NCBI GenBank assembly: GCA_020433785.1
Contig: JAGRCC010000194.1
Coordinates: 1-7,977 of the forward strand
DNA length: 7,977 nt
Origin: Anaerolineae bacterium
Lineage (GTDB): Bacteria > Chloroflexota > Anaerolineae > 4572-78 > J111
Reading direction: 5' to 3'
Position numbers and translations under genes: made by a program. Position 1 is the stretch's first letter, and each line of letters opens with the position of its first letter. Of this stretch, positions 1 to 5,346 are shown in pieces. The notes under the pieces are model-generated. The model did no database searches and had not been told where the DNA came from. It worked only from the letters and a program-made list of their open reading frames with translations.

Positions 1-812
1 GTATTGTGGCTATTCCGCTGTCCGCCATCGAACTAAAACAACAATCATCTAATATTCGCGTCACCTCAGGCAGCGCTGAGATGGACAAGATGTGCGGCGG
101 CGGTTTCTTCCGCGACTCCATTATTCTGGTCTCCGGAGCAACCGGCACCGGCAAAACCTTGCTGACCACTCACTTTATTGCCGGCGGGACCACCAACAAC
201 GAACGCTGCCTGTTATTTGCCTTTGAAGAAAGCCGGGAACAGCTCTTTCGCAACGCCGGCGGCTGGGGCTTTGACTTTGAACAGATGGAACAGGCGGGGC
301 TGCTAAAGGTGGTCTGCGCCTATCCGGAGATGGCCGGTTTGGAAGATCATCTGCTCAATATGCGAGCAGCGATCACTGAATTTCAACCCCATCGCATAGC
401 AGTAGACAGTCTATCGGCTATCGAACGCATCTCAACCATTAAGGGTTTCCGGGAATTTGTCATCGGGATGACCTCGTTTATCAAACAAAATGAGATCATT
501 GGCCTTTTCACCGCCACCACACCCACCTTGGTAGGGGGAACTTCAATTACCGAAGCACACATCTCCACCATTACCGACTCCATTATTCTGCTGCGCTATG
601 TAGAGATGTTCGGAGAGATGCGCCGGGGGTTAACGGTCCTCAAAATGCGCGGCTCCGTCCACGACAAAGATATCCGAGAGTTTGTGATCGATAGCCAGGG
701 GATGCACATCGGTAAACCCTTCCGCAACGTGGCCGGTATTCTGGTTGGCAATCCAACCCAAATTTTGCCCGAAGAAATAGACCGTATTAGTGGGCTATTT
801 AGCCAAAAATAG
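1..812 (+). CDS. kaiC: Circadian clock ATPase/kinase KaiC, C-terminal (CII) half, 5' partial
   Basis: This is the CII RecA-like domain of KaiC, the hexameric autokinase/autophosphatase and ATPase of the Kai oscillator. Counting the GTG at 6-8 as residue 1, it has Walker A GATGTGKT (44-51), the catalytic glutamate pair in FAFEES (E74/E75) and the Walker B-like RIAVDS (D134). It also has ITEAHISTITDS, with S187 and T188 at the positions of S. elongatus phosphosites S431/T432 and T182 at T426. The spacings from the Walker lysine (24 and 137 residues) match the cyanobacterial protein as I recall it. The GTG is probably not the start: the frame is open to the window edge, and the first residues (IPLSAIELKQQSSNIR) match the CI-CII linker, so the CI domain should lie upstream. 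The tail after PTQI is 15 residues, shorter than in S. elongatus. The gene ends with tandem TAG codons (810-815). No kaiA or kaiB is visible. Identity is very secure; a working clock is not shown. Confidence 0.93.
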   Translation, partial: IVAIPLSAIELKQQSSNIRVTSGSAEMDKMCGGGFFRDSIILVSGATGTGKTLLTTHFIAGGTTNNERCLLFAFEESREQLFRNAGGWGFDFEQMEQAGLLKVVCAYPEMAGLEDHLLNMRAAITEFQPHRIAVDSLSAIERISTIKGFREFVIGMTSFIKQNEIIGLFTATTPTLVGGTSITEAHISTITDSIILLRYVEMFGEMRRGLTVLKMRGSVHDKDIREFVIDSQGMHIGKPFRNVAGILVGNPTQILPEEIDRISGLFSQK

Positions 813-873
813 TAGTATCTTTGAAAGCATCCCGATTCCAATTATTTAGGGATATGAACGTTACGTCAATATT

Positions 874-1650
874 ATGACCGTATCAAGATTGCAGAAAGCC
901 ATTAATAATCCCAGGGACGCAGTAGAATACCTAAATCGTCAGCTCTTTAAGGTGGTAGGGCATCGAGCTTACAAGAAATTCATTGTGTTGGGAAGAATTA
1001 GAACTGGCTCGAGTTTGCTTATTTCCTATCTTAATTCTCATCCTAATATCTATGCCCTGGGTGAGATATTCCAAACCTTAAATGGGCGAGATTATCAGGC
1101 AATACTGGATAAAATGTTTTCCCGACAGCCCTATAAAATTAAGGCTGCTGGTTTTAAGATATTTTATCGACAGCCGTGGGATGATGATCAGAAAGCAATC
1201 TGGACAGATTTGATAAGTGATACGGATATCTACATTCTTCACCTAAAACGTAAAAATATTTTACGCAACCTCGTATCGCAACGTATTGCCAAAAAAACAG
1301 GGATCTGGGAAACATTTGATGATCGACGCTTTAAAGGCGTTTCTAAACGACAAGTTAAGTTTACGTTTGAGGAATTAATAGCTGGCTTTGAAACAATACG
1401 TAATTTAGAAAATGAATTTGATGAAAAATTTAGTGACCACCCCAAAATAGTTCTGTATTACGAGGATCTGGTCAAAAGTCCGGATGAGGAATTCAGTAGC
1501 ATTACCGATTTTTTGGACCTTGATTATTTTGCCCCGAAAACACAATATCTTAAACAGAACCCTGAGAACCTGTCACAACTTATCAGAAACTATGACGAGT
1601 TAAAATCGAGATTTTCAAATACAGAATGGTCCGGGTTTTTTGAGGATTAG
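874..1650 (+). CDS. Sulfotransferase-like protein (PAPS-dependent family)
   Basis: This is a 258-residue protein resembling soluble PAPS-dependent sulfotransferases, which move sulfate from 3'-phosphoadenylyl sulfate to a hydroxyl or amine acceptor. A 5'-phosphosulfate loop-like motif, GRIRTGSSLL (40-49), follows a beta strand (FIVL). A GEIF segment (63-66) lies where the family often has an active-site acid. The 3'-phosphate-binding region is probably LKRKNILRNLVSQR (124-137; R126 and S135 are the likely ligands). YYEDLVKSPDEEF, near residue 196, is the common late family motif, and the C-terminal part (NYDEL to WSGFFED) also fits. The acceptor (lipid, glycan or antibiotic) cannot be told. 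By eye the gene is much more AT-rich than its neighbours: two sampled lines are about 30% GC against about 60% in one mutA line, which suggests transfer. No good Shine-Dalgarno lies before ATG 874. The start overlaps the stop of a seven-codon ORF (854-877). Confidence 0.72.
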   Translation: MTVSRLQKAINNPRDAVEYLNRQLFKVVGHRAYKKFIVLGRIRTGSSLLISYLNSHPNIYALGEIFQTLNGRDYQAILDKMFSRQPYKIKAAGFKIFYRQPWDDDQKAIWTDLISDTDIYILHLKRKNILRNLVSQRIAKKTGIWETFDDRRFKGVSKRQVKFTFEELIAGFETIRNLENEFDEKFSDHPKIVLYYEDLVKSPDEEFSSITDFLDLDYFAPKTQYLKQNPENLSQLIRNYDELKSRFSNTEWSGFFED

Positions 1651-1677
1651 TCGGTATGCACAATTAATCTTCGAGAA

Positions 1678-2478
1678 ATGAACATGACAAACTTCTTGAA
1701 AGACAGTAAATCCATCATCGGCATGATCCACGTCGATGCGCTGCCGGGGACGCCAAAATATCAAGGTTCGATGGCCGAAATCATCGCCAAAGCCCAGGCC
1801 GAGGCCGAACTTTACCGGCGGGGCGGCATCGATGTGCTGATGATCGAAAATATGCACGATGTGCCGTATGGCCGGCAGGTGGGACCGGAAATTGTGGCGG
1901 CCATGACGGTGTTGGGCTACGAGGTCAAAAACAGCAGCGGGCTGCGCTGTGGGTTGCAAATTTTGGCGGCGGCTAATCGGGAGGCGCTGGGCGCAGCGCA
2001 GGCGGCGGGTCTCGATTTTGTGCGGGCCGAAGGCTTCGTCTTTGCCCACATCGCCGATGAGGGCTTTATCGACGGGAGCGCGGCCGACCTACTGCGCTAT
2101 CGCCGCCACATTGGGGCGGATGACATTCTGGTGCTGACGGACATTAAAAAGAAACACAGCGCCCACGCCCTCACGGCCGATGTCGATATTGTAGAAACGG
2201 CCCACGCGGCGGAATTCTTCCTAAGCGACGGCGTGATCGTGACCGGCATCAGTACCGGCGTGGCCGCCAGCCCGGAGGAGTTGGCCCAGGTCAAGGCCGC
2301 CGTCGATATCCCGGTGCTTGTCGGCTCCGGGGTAACGCTGGATAATGTCGAGCAGTACTTGGCCACGGCCGATGCATTGATCATTGGCTCGTACTTCAAG
2401 CAAGGGGGGCATTGGTCGCAGGGGGTCGATGTGGAGCGGGTTGAGGCGTTTATGGCTAAGGTTAATCGGCTGCGGTAA
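1678..2478 (+). CDS. btpA: BtpA/SgcQ family TIM-barrel protein
   Basis: This is a 266-residue protein of the BtpA/SgcQ family. BtpA in cyanobacteria is needed for photosystem I reaction-centre accumulation; SgcQ is an E. coli paralogue of unknown reaction. The family has a phosphate-binding TIM-barrel fold, and the activity of most members is unknown. Visible blocks are GMIHVDALPGTP (15-26), GIDVLMIENMHDVPY (50-64), GLQILAAANREAL, FVRAEGFVFAHIADEG, LTDIKKKHSAHALTADV, DGVIVTG and PVLVGSGVTLDN, then an ADALIIGSYFKQGG end. The VLVGSG and IIGS segments look like a barrel's phosphate-binding strands. The length is normal and the frame intact. Two in-frame ATGs occur (1678 and 1684). The weak GAGA at 1673-1676 sits about 7 nt before the second, so residue 3 may be the true start. 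The gene lies 27 bp after the sulfotransferase gene with no terminator between, yet its base composition is ordinary for the window. A photosystem role should not be assumed outside phototrophs. Confidence 0.85.
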   Translation: MNMTNFLKDSKSIIGMIHVDALPGTPKYQGSMAEIIAKAQAEAELYRRGGIDVLMIENMHDVPYGRQVGPEIVAAMTVLGYEVKNSSGLRCGLQILAAANREALGAAQAAGLDFVRAEGFVFAHIADEGFIDGSAADLLRYRRHIGADDILVLTDIKKKHSAHALTADVDIVETAHAAEFFLSDGVIVTGISTGVAASPEELAQVKAAVDIPVLVGSGVTLDNVEQYLATADALIIGSYFKQGGHWSQGVDVERVEAFMAKVNRLR

Positions 2479-2482
2479 GAGG

Positions 2483-2583
2483 GATTGGAGATTGGAGACT
2501 GGAGATTAGAGATTGGTAATTCGTAACTGGTAATTGGCTATCCAGTCTCCAATTACCAATTACCAGTTACTATTTACTACTTA
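2483..2583. repeat. Heptamer tandem repeat array in opposed halves
   Basis: Eight consecutive 7-mers run from 2483 to 2538: gattgga, gattgga, gactgga, gattaga, gattggt, aattcgt, aactggt, aattggc. After a 3-nt break, six reverse-oriented units run from 2542 to 2583: ccagtct, ccaatta, ccaatta, ccagtta, ctattta, ctactta. The two halves pair: 2523-2537 is perfectly complementary to 2556-2570 (15 bp), and 2491-2502 to 2542-2553 (12 bp). Short heptameric repeats of the TTGGAGA type are known from cyanobacteria, and from memory occur in Chloroflexota intergenic regions. The array fills the gap between two convergent genes and its last unit contains the stop codon of the minus-strand gene. Confidence 0.85.
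2523..2570. terminator. Possible bidirectional transcription stop hairpin inside the heptamer array
   Basis: A perfect 15-bp inverted repeat (2523-2537 with 2556-2570, 18-nt loop) lies between the convergent btpA and membrane-protein genes, where a shared terminator is expected. The stem is AT-rich and no clean U-run follows on either strand, so it is not a classical Rho-independent terminator. An alternative 12-bp pairing (2491-2502 with 2542-2553) uses part of the same loop. The hairpin is seen in the sequence; the terminator role is inferred from position. Confidence 0.35.
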
Positions 2584-4041
2584 CTCCCGAGGCAGCGGAT
2601 GCGTATTCGTAAAAACCCAAGCCGCCGTATGCACCAACGACACCGCAATCACCACCAGCCCGCTCTCTTTCAACAACTGTCGATCCGGCAGCGCCCGCAC
2701 GAGCAAATAACCGGCCAGCAAGCTATATACGAAAGCCGACGGGGCAAACAAGTCCCAATCCTTGCGCCCGCCGTAATCGGCGTTCCATAGCCAGGTAAAC
2801 AGAATATACATCGCAGCAATTAAGCCTAAAACGTACCCAAAATCTCGTTCGGCCTCGGTCTCGAACAATGTCAGCCCAAACCAACCTGTCGCCACTAAGG
2901 TCAGCCCAATCAAGGGCAGACCAAACGGAGCAATGAGAAAATGGATATTCAGCCAATCGATCACATGGGCGGCGGAAAACATGGTATACGGTTGATACTT
3001 CGCCCACTCCGGATCGATGGTGAACAGCGGCACGAACCACACGCCGTCCCCGCCACCGGGGCGATCGACGCCAGTTAAGGCCGACACCCCATGCCCGCCG
3101 CTTTCCATCAGCGCAAAAACGCCCGCGCCGATCAGCAGCGGCGGCAGCACCGTTTGAACTATTGCACCCACCATCGACACCCGGCCGCGCCGCCAACAGA
3201 AAAAACTGAGCAGCCACAGTCCCGGCCAGATAAAAACGGTCGAAGGGTGAAAGGCGTTGGTCACCGCCAAGCCTAACACCGGCCACACCGGTGGCAACCG
3301 GCCTAGCAGCGCCAGCCAGGCCAGAAACAGCGTCCCCAACAGCAGCAGCGAGATAATCACATAGTTTTCCACATAGCCGAAAAAGAGCTGCATCGATCCC
3401 GTAGTCAGCAGCAAGCCGGCCAGCACAGCCGACTCCAACGGATCGCGGCCCAAGTGAGCGGTAAATACCAGCAGGATATAAACGAAAATCATCCCACAGA
3501 CAATGCTGACCGTGGCGTAAACCGTCTCCACCGGCCAGCCGAGCAGCGGATCGGCCACAAACTGCCACAGCCGTTGGTGGAGAAAGACCGTTAGCGGCGC
3601 TTGCCAATTATAGATGACCCGCAGGTCTAAATCGGGGTAAGAGAGCGCTATCGACAGCAGATAGCTGTCGCCCCAGCGCAAGTGGCGCAATCGAGCCAGC
3701 CAAAAAAGTAGGCCGGACAGCAAAGCCACGGCCGCAAACCAGCGATGTTGGGCCTGTTTGGCCGGCAGCGCCAGCCATAGCCGGTAAATGGACTGGCTGA
3801 TAAGATCATTAACGGGTGAAATAACCAGCGCGCCGGCCAGTAAAGCCAAGCCCCACCCTAGCCAGGTCGGTAAAAACGTGTACGGCCACAAACTCCAGGC
3901 CGTTTCCTCCGGCAGCGCGGCAGCCGCTAGATGGAGCGTCAGCACAACCAGCGCCCAGACGCGGATCGCGCCGGCCAGCCACAGTTGGGCCAGCGCTGTT
4001 TTTGCGGAGGGCGCGGCTAATGATTTCAAATATGTTGTCAT
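2581..4041 (-). CDS. Polytopic membrane protein, GT-C glycosyltransferase-like
   Basis: This is a 486-residue, very hydrophobic protein with roughly 11-12 predicted membrane helices (for example near residues 22-43, 60-75, 102-118, 173-193, 204-216, 229-246, 253-280, 298-310 and several after 360). Polar motifs stand out between helices: RWGDSYLL (122-129), NWQAPL (145-150), FFGYVENY (220-227), NAFHPS (262-267) and KDWDLFAP (427-434). An aspartate in the first large extracytoplasmic loop (here D125) followed by many helices is the general layout of GT-C lipid-linked-sugar glycosyltransferases, so a role in envelope glycan assembly is plausible. I cannot name a family or substrate. The start at 4041 has only a weak upstream AAGG and follows the stop of a doubtful ORF by 7 nt. 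The stop codon lies within the heptamer repeat, so the last residues (HPLPRE) may not be ancestral. A 294-codon ORF in another minus frame (2723-3607) is a shadow of this gene. Confidence 0.8.
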   Translation of the reverse strand: MTTYLKSLAAPSAKTALAQLWLAGAIRVWALVVLTLHLAAAALPEETAWSLWPYTFLPTWLGWGLALLAGALVISPVNDLISQSIYRLWLALPAKQAQHRWFAAVALLSGLLFWLARLRHLRWGDSYLLSIALSYPDLDLRVIYNWQAPLTVFLHQRLWQFVADPLLGWPVETVYATVSIVCGMIFVYILLVFTAHLGRDPLESAVLAGLLLTTGSMQLFFGYVENYVIISLLLLGTLFLAWLALLGRLPPVWPVLGLAVTNAFHPSTVFIWPGLWLLSFFCWRRGRVSMVGAIVQTVLPPLLIGAGVFALMESGGHGVSALTGVDRPGGGDGVWFVPLFTIDPEWAKYQPYTMFSAAHVIDWLNIHFLIAPFGLPLIGLTLVATGWFGLTLFETEAERDFGYVLGLIAAMYILFTWLWNADYGGRKDWDLFAPSAFVYSLLAGYLLVRALPDRQLLKESGLVVIAVSLVHTAAWVFTNTHPLPRE

Positions 4042-4048
4042 AAAAAGC

Positions 4049-4324
4049 TCAAACCTTATGGCCTAAGATTGGTCCAGTTTTTCTACCGAGGTCATATTGC
4101 TGCCACAGTAATCTGTGCATTTGAGCTACTTCCTCAGCCACAAAGCCAAAATGCGACCAATCTATTGATGGCGAACATTTTACATCAACTTCGCTCATCC
4201 ACCGAACCATCACGCTGAACCTACCAAATTTGATTGACTCACCACTATTGACTATAATGAGCGCAAATAAGTCTATTAGTAGCTTTTCATTAAAGATATT
4301 TGGATTTTTGGTAACCGATTTCAA
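4049..4324 (-). CDS. Doubtful 91-codon ORF, possible gene remnant
   Basis: This open frame runs from a TTG (4322-4324) to TGA at 4049-4051. It begins directly after an in-frame stop, has no Shine-Dalgarno before the TTG, and is AT-rich. Part of the translation looks protein-like: WSHFGFVAEEVAQMHRLL (near residues 57-74) weakly resembles the FGFIAEEV block of phage tail-fibre intramolecular chaperone domains (peptidase S74 type), but the rest of that domain is missing. It ends 7 nt before the start of the membrane-protein gene, so it could act as an upstream coupled ORF. The choices are a decayed fragment, a small unrecognised gene or a chance frame; I lean to a fragment or chance. Confidence 0.25.
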   Translation of the reverse strand: MKSVTKNPNIFNEKLLIDLFALIIVNSGESIKFGRFSVMVRWMSEVDVKCSPSIDWSHFGFVAEEVAQMHRLLWQQYDLGRKTGPILGHKV

Positions 4325-4408
4325 TTAATTAAGGCTGAGGTTACCCGGCGAAACAAAAATCGGGGTTGTTGCATATTTTTGCACCGGCTTGGTCGGGGCA
4401 TAAAATTA

Positions 4409-4436
4409 AAGAAGGAAGTCTTTTAACTTCCTTCTT
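4409..4436 (-). terminator. Rho-independent terminator of the small coiled-coil gene
   Basis: A perfect 11-bp inverted repeat (AAGAAGGAAGT at 4409-4419 and ACTTCCTTCTT at 4426-4436) encloses a 6-nt loop. Read on the minus strand, the stem is followed by TTAATTTTA, a U-rich tract; no such tract follows on the plus strand. It lies about 30 nt beyond the minus-strand gene ending at 4468, so it most likely ends that transcript and separates it from the membrane-protein gene. Confidence 0.75.
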
Positions 4437-4467
4437 AGATAAAGTATCAGGATTTTGGGTTTATACG

Positions 4468-4803
4468 CTAGTTGACTACAGCATCTCGGTGGGGTTTGGA
4501 GCGATTCCAGACCACGGTATGCGTATGGCCTTCTAAATAGCTAATTGATTTAGTCAACTGTTCGATTTGGGCTTGCAACGCATCGATCTTTTGCTCCGTA
4601 GTATTATCTGAAGTGGTGATCGATCGGACCACGTCGGCCGGCCAGGTCAACGGTAAAACGATTCCAATAGCCGCTAGTTGCTCTTGCAAAGCTTTAAGTT
4701 GATCGACATATAGCTTTAACAAATGAGCGGTTAAACCGACATAACCCTTGGCAATCTGCTCAACGAACTTTATTCCCATTTCGGCGATCGAGTTTTGGTG
4801 CAT
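4468..4803 (-). CDS. Small helical/coiled-coil protein of unknown function
   Basis: This is a 111-residue protein from ATG 4801-4803. An upstream in-frame ATG at 4813-4815 would add four residues, but GGAGG (4809-4813) lies exactly 5 nt before the downstream ATG and overlaps the upstream one, so the downstream start is preferred. Residues about 5-45 can form a long amphipathic helix (GIKFVEQIAKGYVGLTAHLL, then KLYVDQLKALQEQL). A Pro/Trp segment follows (LPLTWPADVV, 50-59), then a coiled-coil-like stretch (about 69-90: EQKIDALQAQIEQLTKSISY) and a basic, His-rich tail (HTHTVVWNRSKPHR). There is no signal peptide, membrane helix or cysteine. The layout recalls small phasin-like or scaffold proteins, but no family signature supports that name. 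The gene has its own terminator at 4409-4436 and a long upstream non-coding region, so it is probably monocistronic. I found no convincing promoter. Confidence 0.7.
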   Translation of the reverse strand: MHQNSIAEMGIKFVEQIAKGYVGLTAHLLKLYVDQLKALQEQLAAIGIVLPLTWPADVVRSITTSDNTTEQKIDALQAQIEQLTKSISYLEGHTHTVVWNRSKPHRDAVVN

Positions 4804-4808
4804 TTTTT

Positions 4809-4813
4809 CCTCC
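4809..4813 (-). promoter_or_regulatory. Shine-Dalgarno GGAGG that decides the start of the small coiled-coil gene
   Basis: On the minus strand the order is ATG-GAGG-AAAAA-ATG. GGAGG has ideal 5-nt spacing to the ATG at 4801-4803 but overlaps the ATG at 4813-4815, so the longer 115-residue reading is unlikely. Confidence 0.75.
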
Positions 4814-4960
4814 ATTGGCTACCAAACGATTAGTTGAGGATTAAAGTTCTCCTACTTAATATCAATAGTTTACATTTTTGGGTTGCATTTGAGTTACAAA
4901 GCAGGCGCGGTAAAAATTTAGCGAACCGGTGATGGTATGATCACTCATCCATCTCTAAAG

Positions 4961-4973
4961 TAACGTTACGTTA
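4961..4973. promoter_or_regulatory. Perfect 13-bp palindrome, candidate operator
   Basis: TAACGT-T-ACGTTA is a perfect inverted repeat around one central base, within the divergent intergenic region. Its core ACGTTACGT recurs at 858-866, just before the sulfotransferase start, and at 7543-7551, early in mutB. Such ACGT-N-ACGT palindromes suit a dimeric repressor or activator (MerR-family regulators of acyl-CoA metabolism use sites of roughly this kind), but no regulator gene is in the window. The distance to mutA (about 375 bp) is long for direct promoter control. Confidence 0.4.
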
Positions 4974-5019
4974 TCTCAACGAGAGAGTAGAGGCAATGAA
5001 AGCTTAATCCTATCCAAAC

Positions 5020-5112
5020 CCAACTGTGGGCTAGTCCTGCTGTTCGACCTCGCCTTCCCCCCTTAACTCAAACGCCCTGCCTGTCTAACATTAGCCCACT
5101 GTCAAAAGTTGG
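5020..5112. repeat. Long-range inverted repeat with pyrimidine-rich loop
   Basis: CCAACTGTGGGCTA (5020-5033) is complementary to TAGCCCAC (5092-5099) plus AGTTGG (5107-5112), giving 8 + 6 bp with a 7-nt bulge. The 58-nt loop is rich in C and T. It could be an RNA element in the mutAB leader if transcription starts upstream, the end of an old mobile element, or chance; there is no sign of protein coding. Confidence 0.35.
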
Positions 5113-5253
5113 ATATTTCTGCGCTTATCTATTCCCGCTCATAACTTCATTATAAATAATAAGTGCCAATGAAGGCTTGAATTTCCTGGTCGTTGGGCCG
5201 GATTGAACTTCAACAAGTTAACAGGAGCCAAACTATTTTAACGGCTGGTGCAA

Positions 5254-5281
5254 CTGGCAAGTTTTGCATTAGGCTTAAAAT
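5254..5281 (+). promoter_or_regulatory. Weak sigma-70-type promoter candidate for mutAB
   Basis: CTGGCA (5254-5259, 4 of 6 to the -35 consensus) and TAAAAT (5276-5281, 5 of 6 to the -10 consensus) are 16 bp apart. They would give a leader of about 60 nt before the mutA start. This is a pattern match in an AT-rich stretch, so other starts are possible. Confidence 0.3.
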
Positions 5282-5335
5282 TGCGGACAAAATTTTTATT
5301 CAGTAACAAATAGAGAGACGGAGTTAAAATAATAT

Positions 5336-5341
5336 GGAGGG
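5336..5341 (+). promoter_or_regulatory. Shine-Dalgarno GGAGGG of mutA
   Basis: GGAGGG ends 5 nt before ATG 5347. Two nearby ATGs (5334 and 5343) are in another frame that stops at 5355-5357, so the motif spacing and the open frame both select 5347. Confidence 0.75.
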
Positions 5342-5346
5342 AATGA

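Larger units (their letters stand above)
4816..5335. other. Roughly 520-bp non-coding region between divergent genes
   Basis: No convincing gene is present on either strand. The region should hold promoters for the minus-strand small gene and the plus-strand mutAB pair. It contains a 13-bp perfect palindrome (4961-4973), a long-range inverted repeat (5020-5112), a 7-bp stem around an AT-rich loop (CTTCATT 5145-5151 with AATGAAG 5168-5174) and a C-rich tract (CCCCCC near 5057). A cobalamin riboswitch was looked for because the downstream enzyme uses B12. GCCCACTGT (5094-5102) only loosely recalls the B12 box and the rest of the conserved core is absent. Confidence 0.6.

Noticed and set aside
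6..8. GTG as the start codon of the KaiC protein
   Set aside because: The frame is open upstream, and the residues just after it match the CI-CII linker of two-domain KaiC, so this GTG is internal.
1615..2049. 144-codon minus-strand ORF across the sulfotransferase/btpA junction
   Set aside because: It is antisense to btpA, whose protein is clearly conserved; there is no ribosome binding site or recognisable motif.
2723..3607. 294-codon minus-strand ORF
   Set aside because: It lies wholly inside the membrane-protein gene in another frame of the same strand. Its translation is rich in Arg, Gly and Ala with no coherent motifs, while the 486-residue frame has clear membrane helices.
5089..5105. 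Possible cobalamin riboswitch (B12-box-like GCCCACTGT)
   Set aside because: The B12 box is not matched exactly, and I could not find the other conserved core segments in the expected order upstream.
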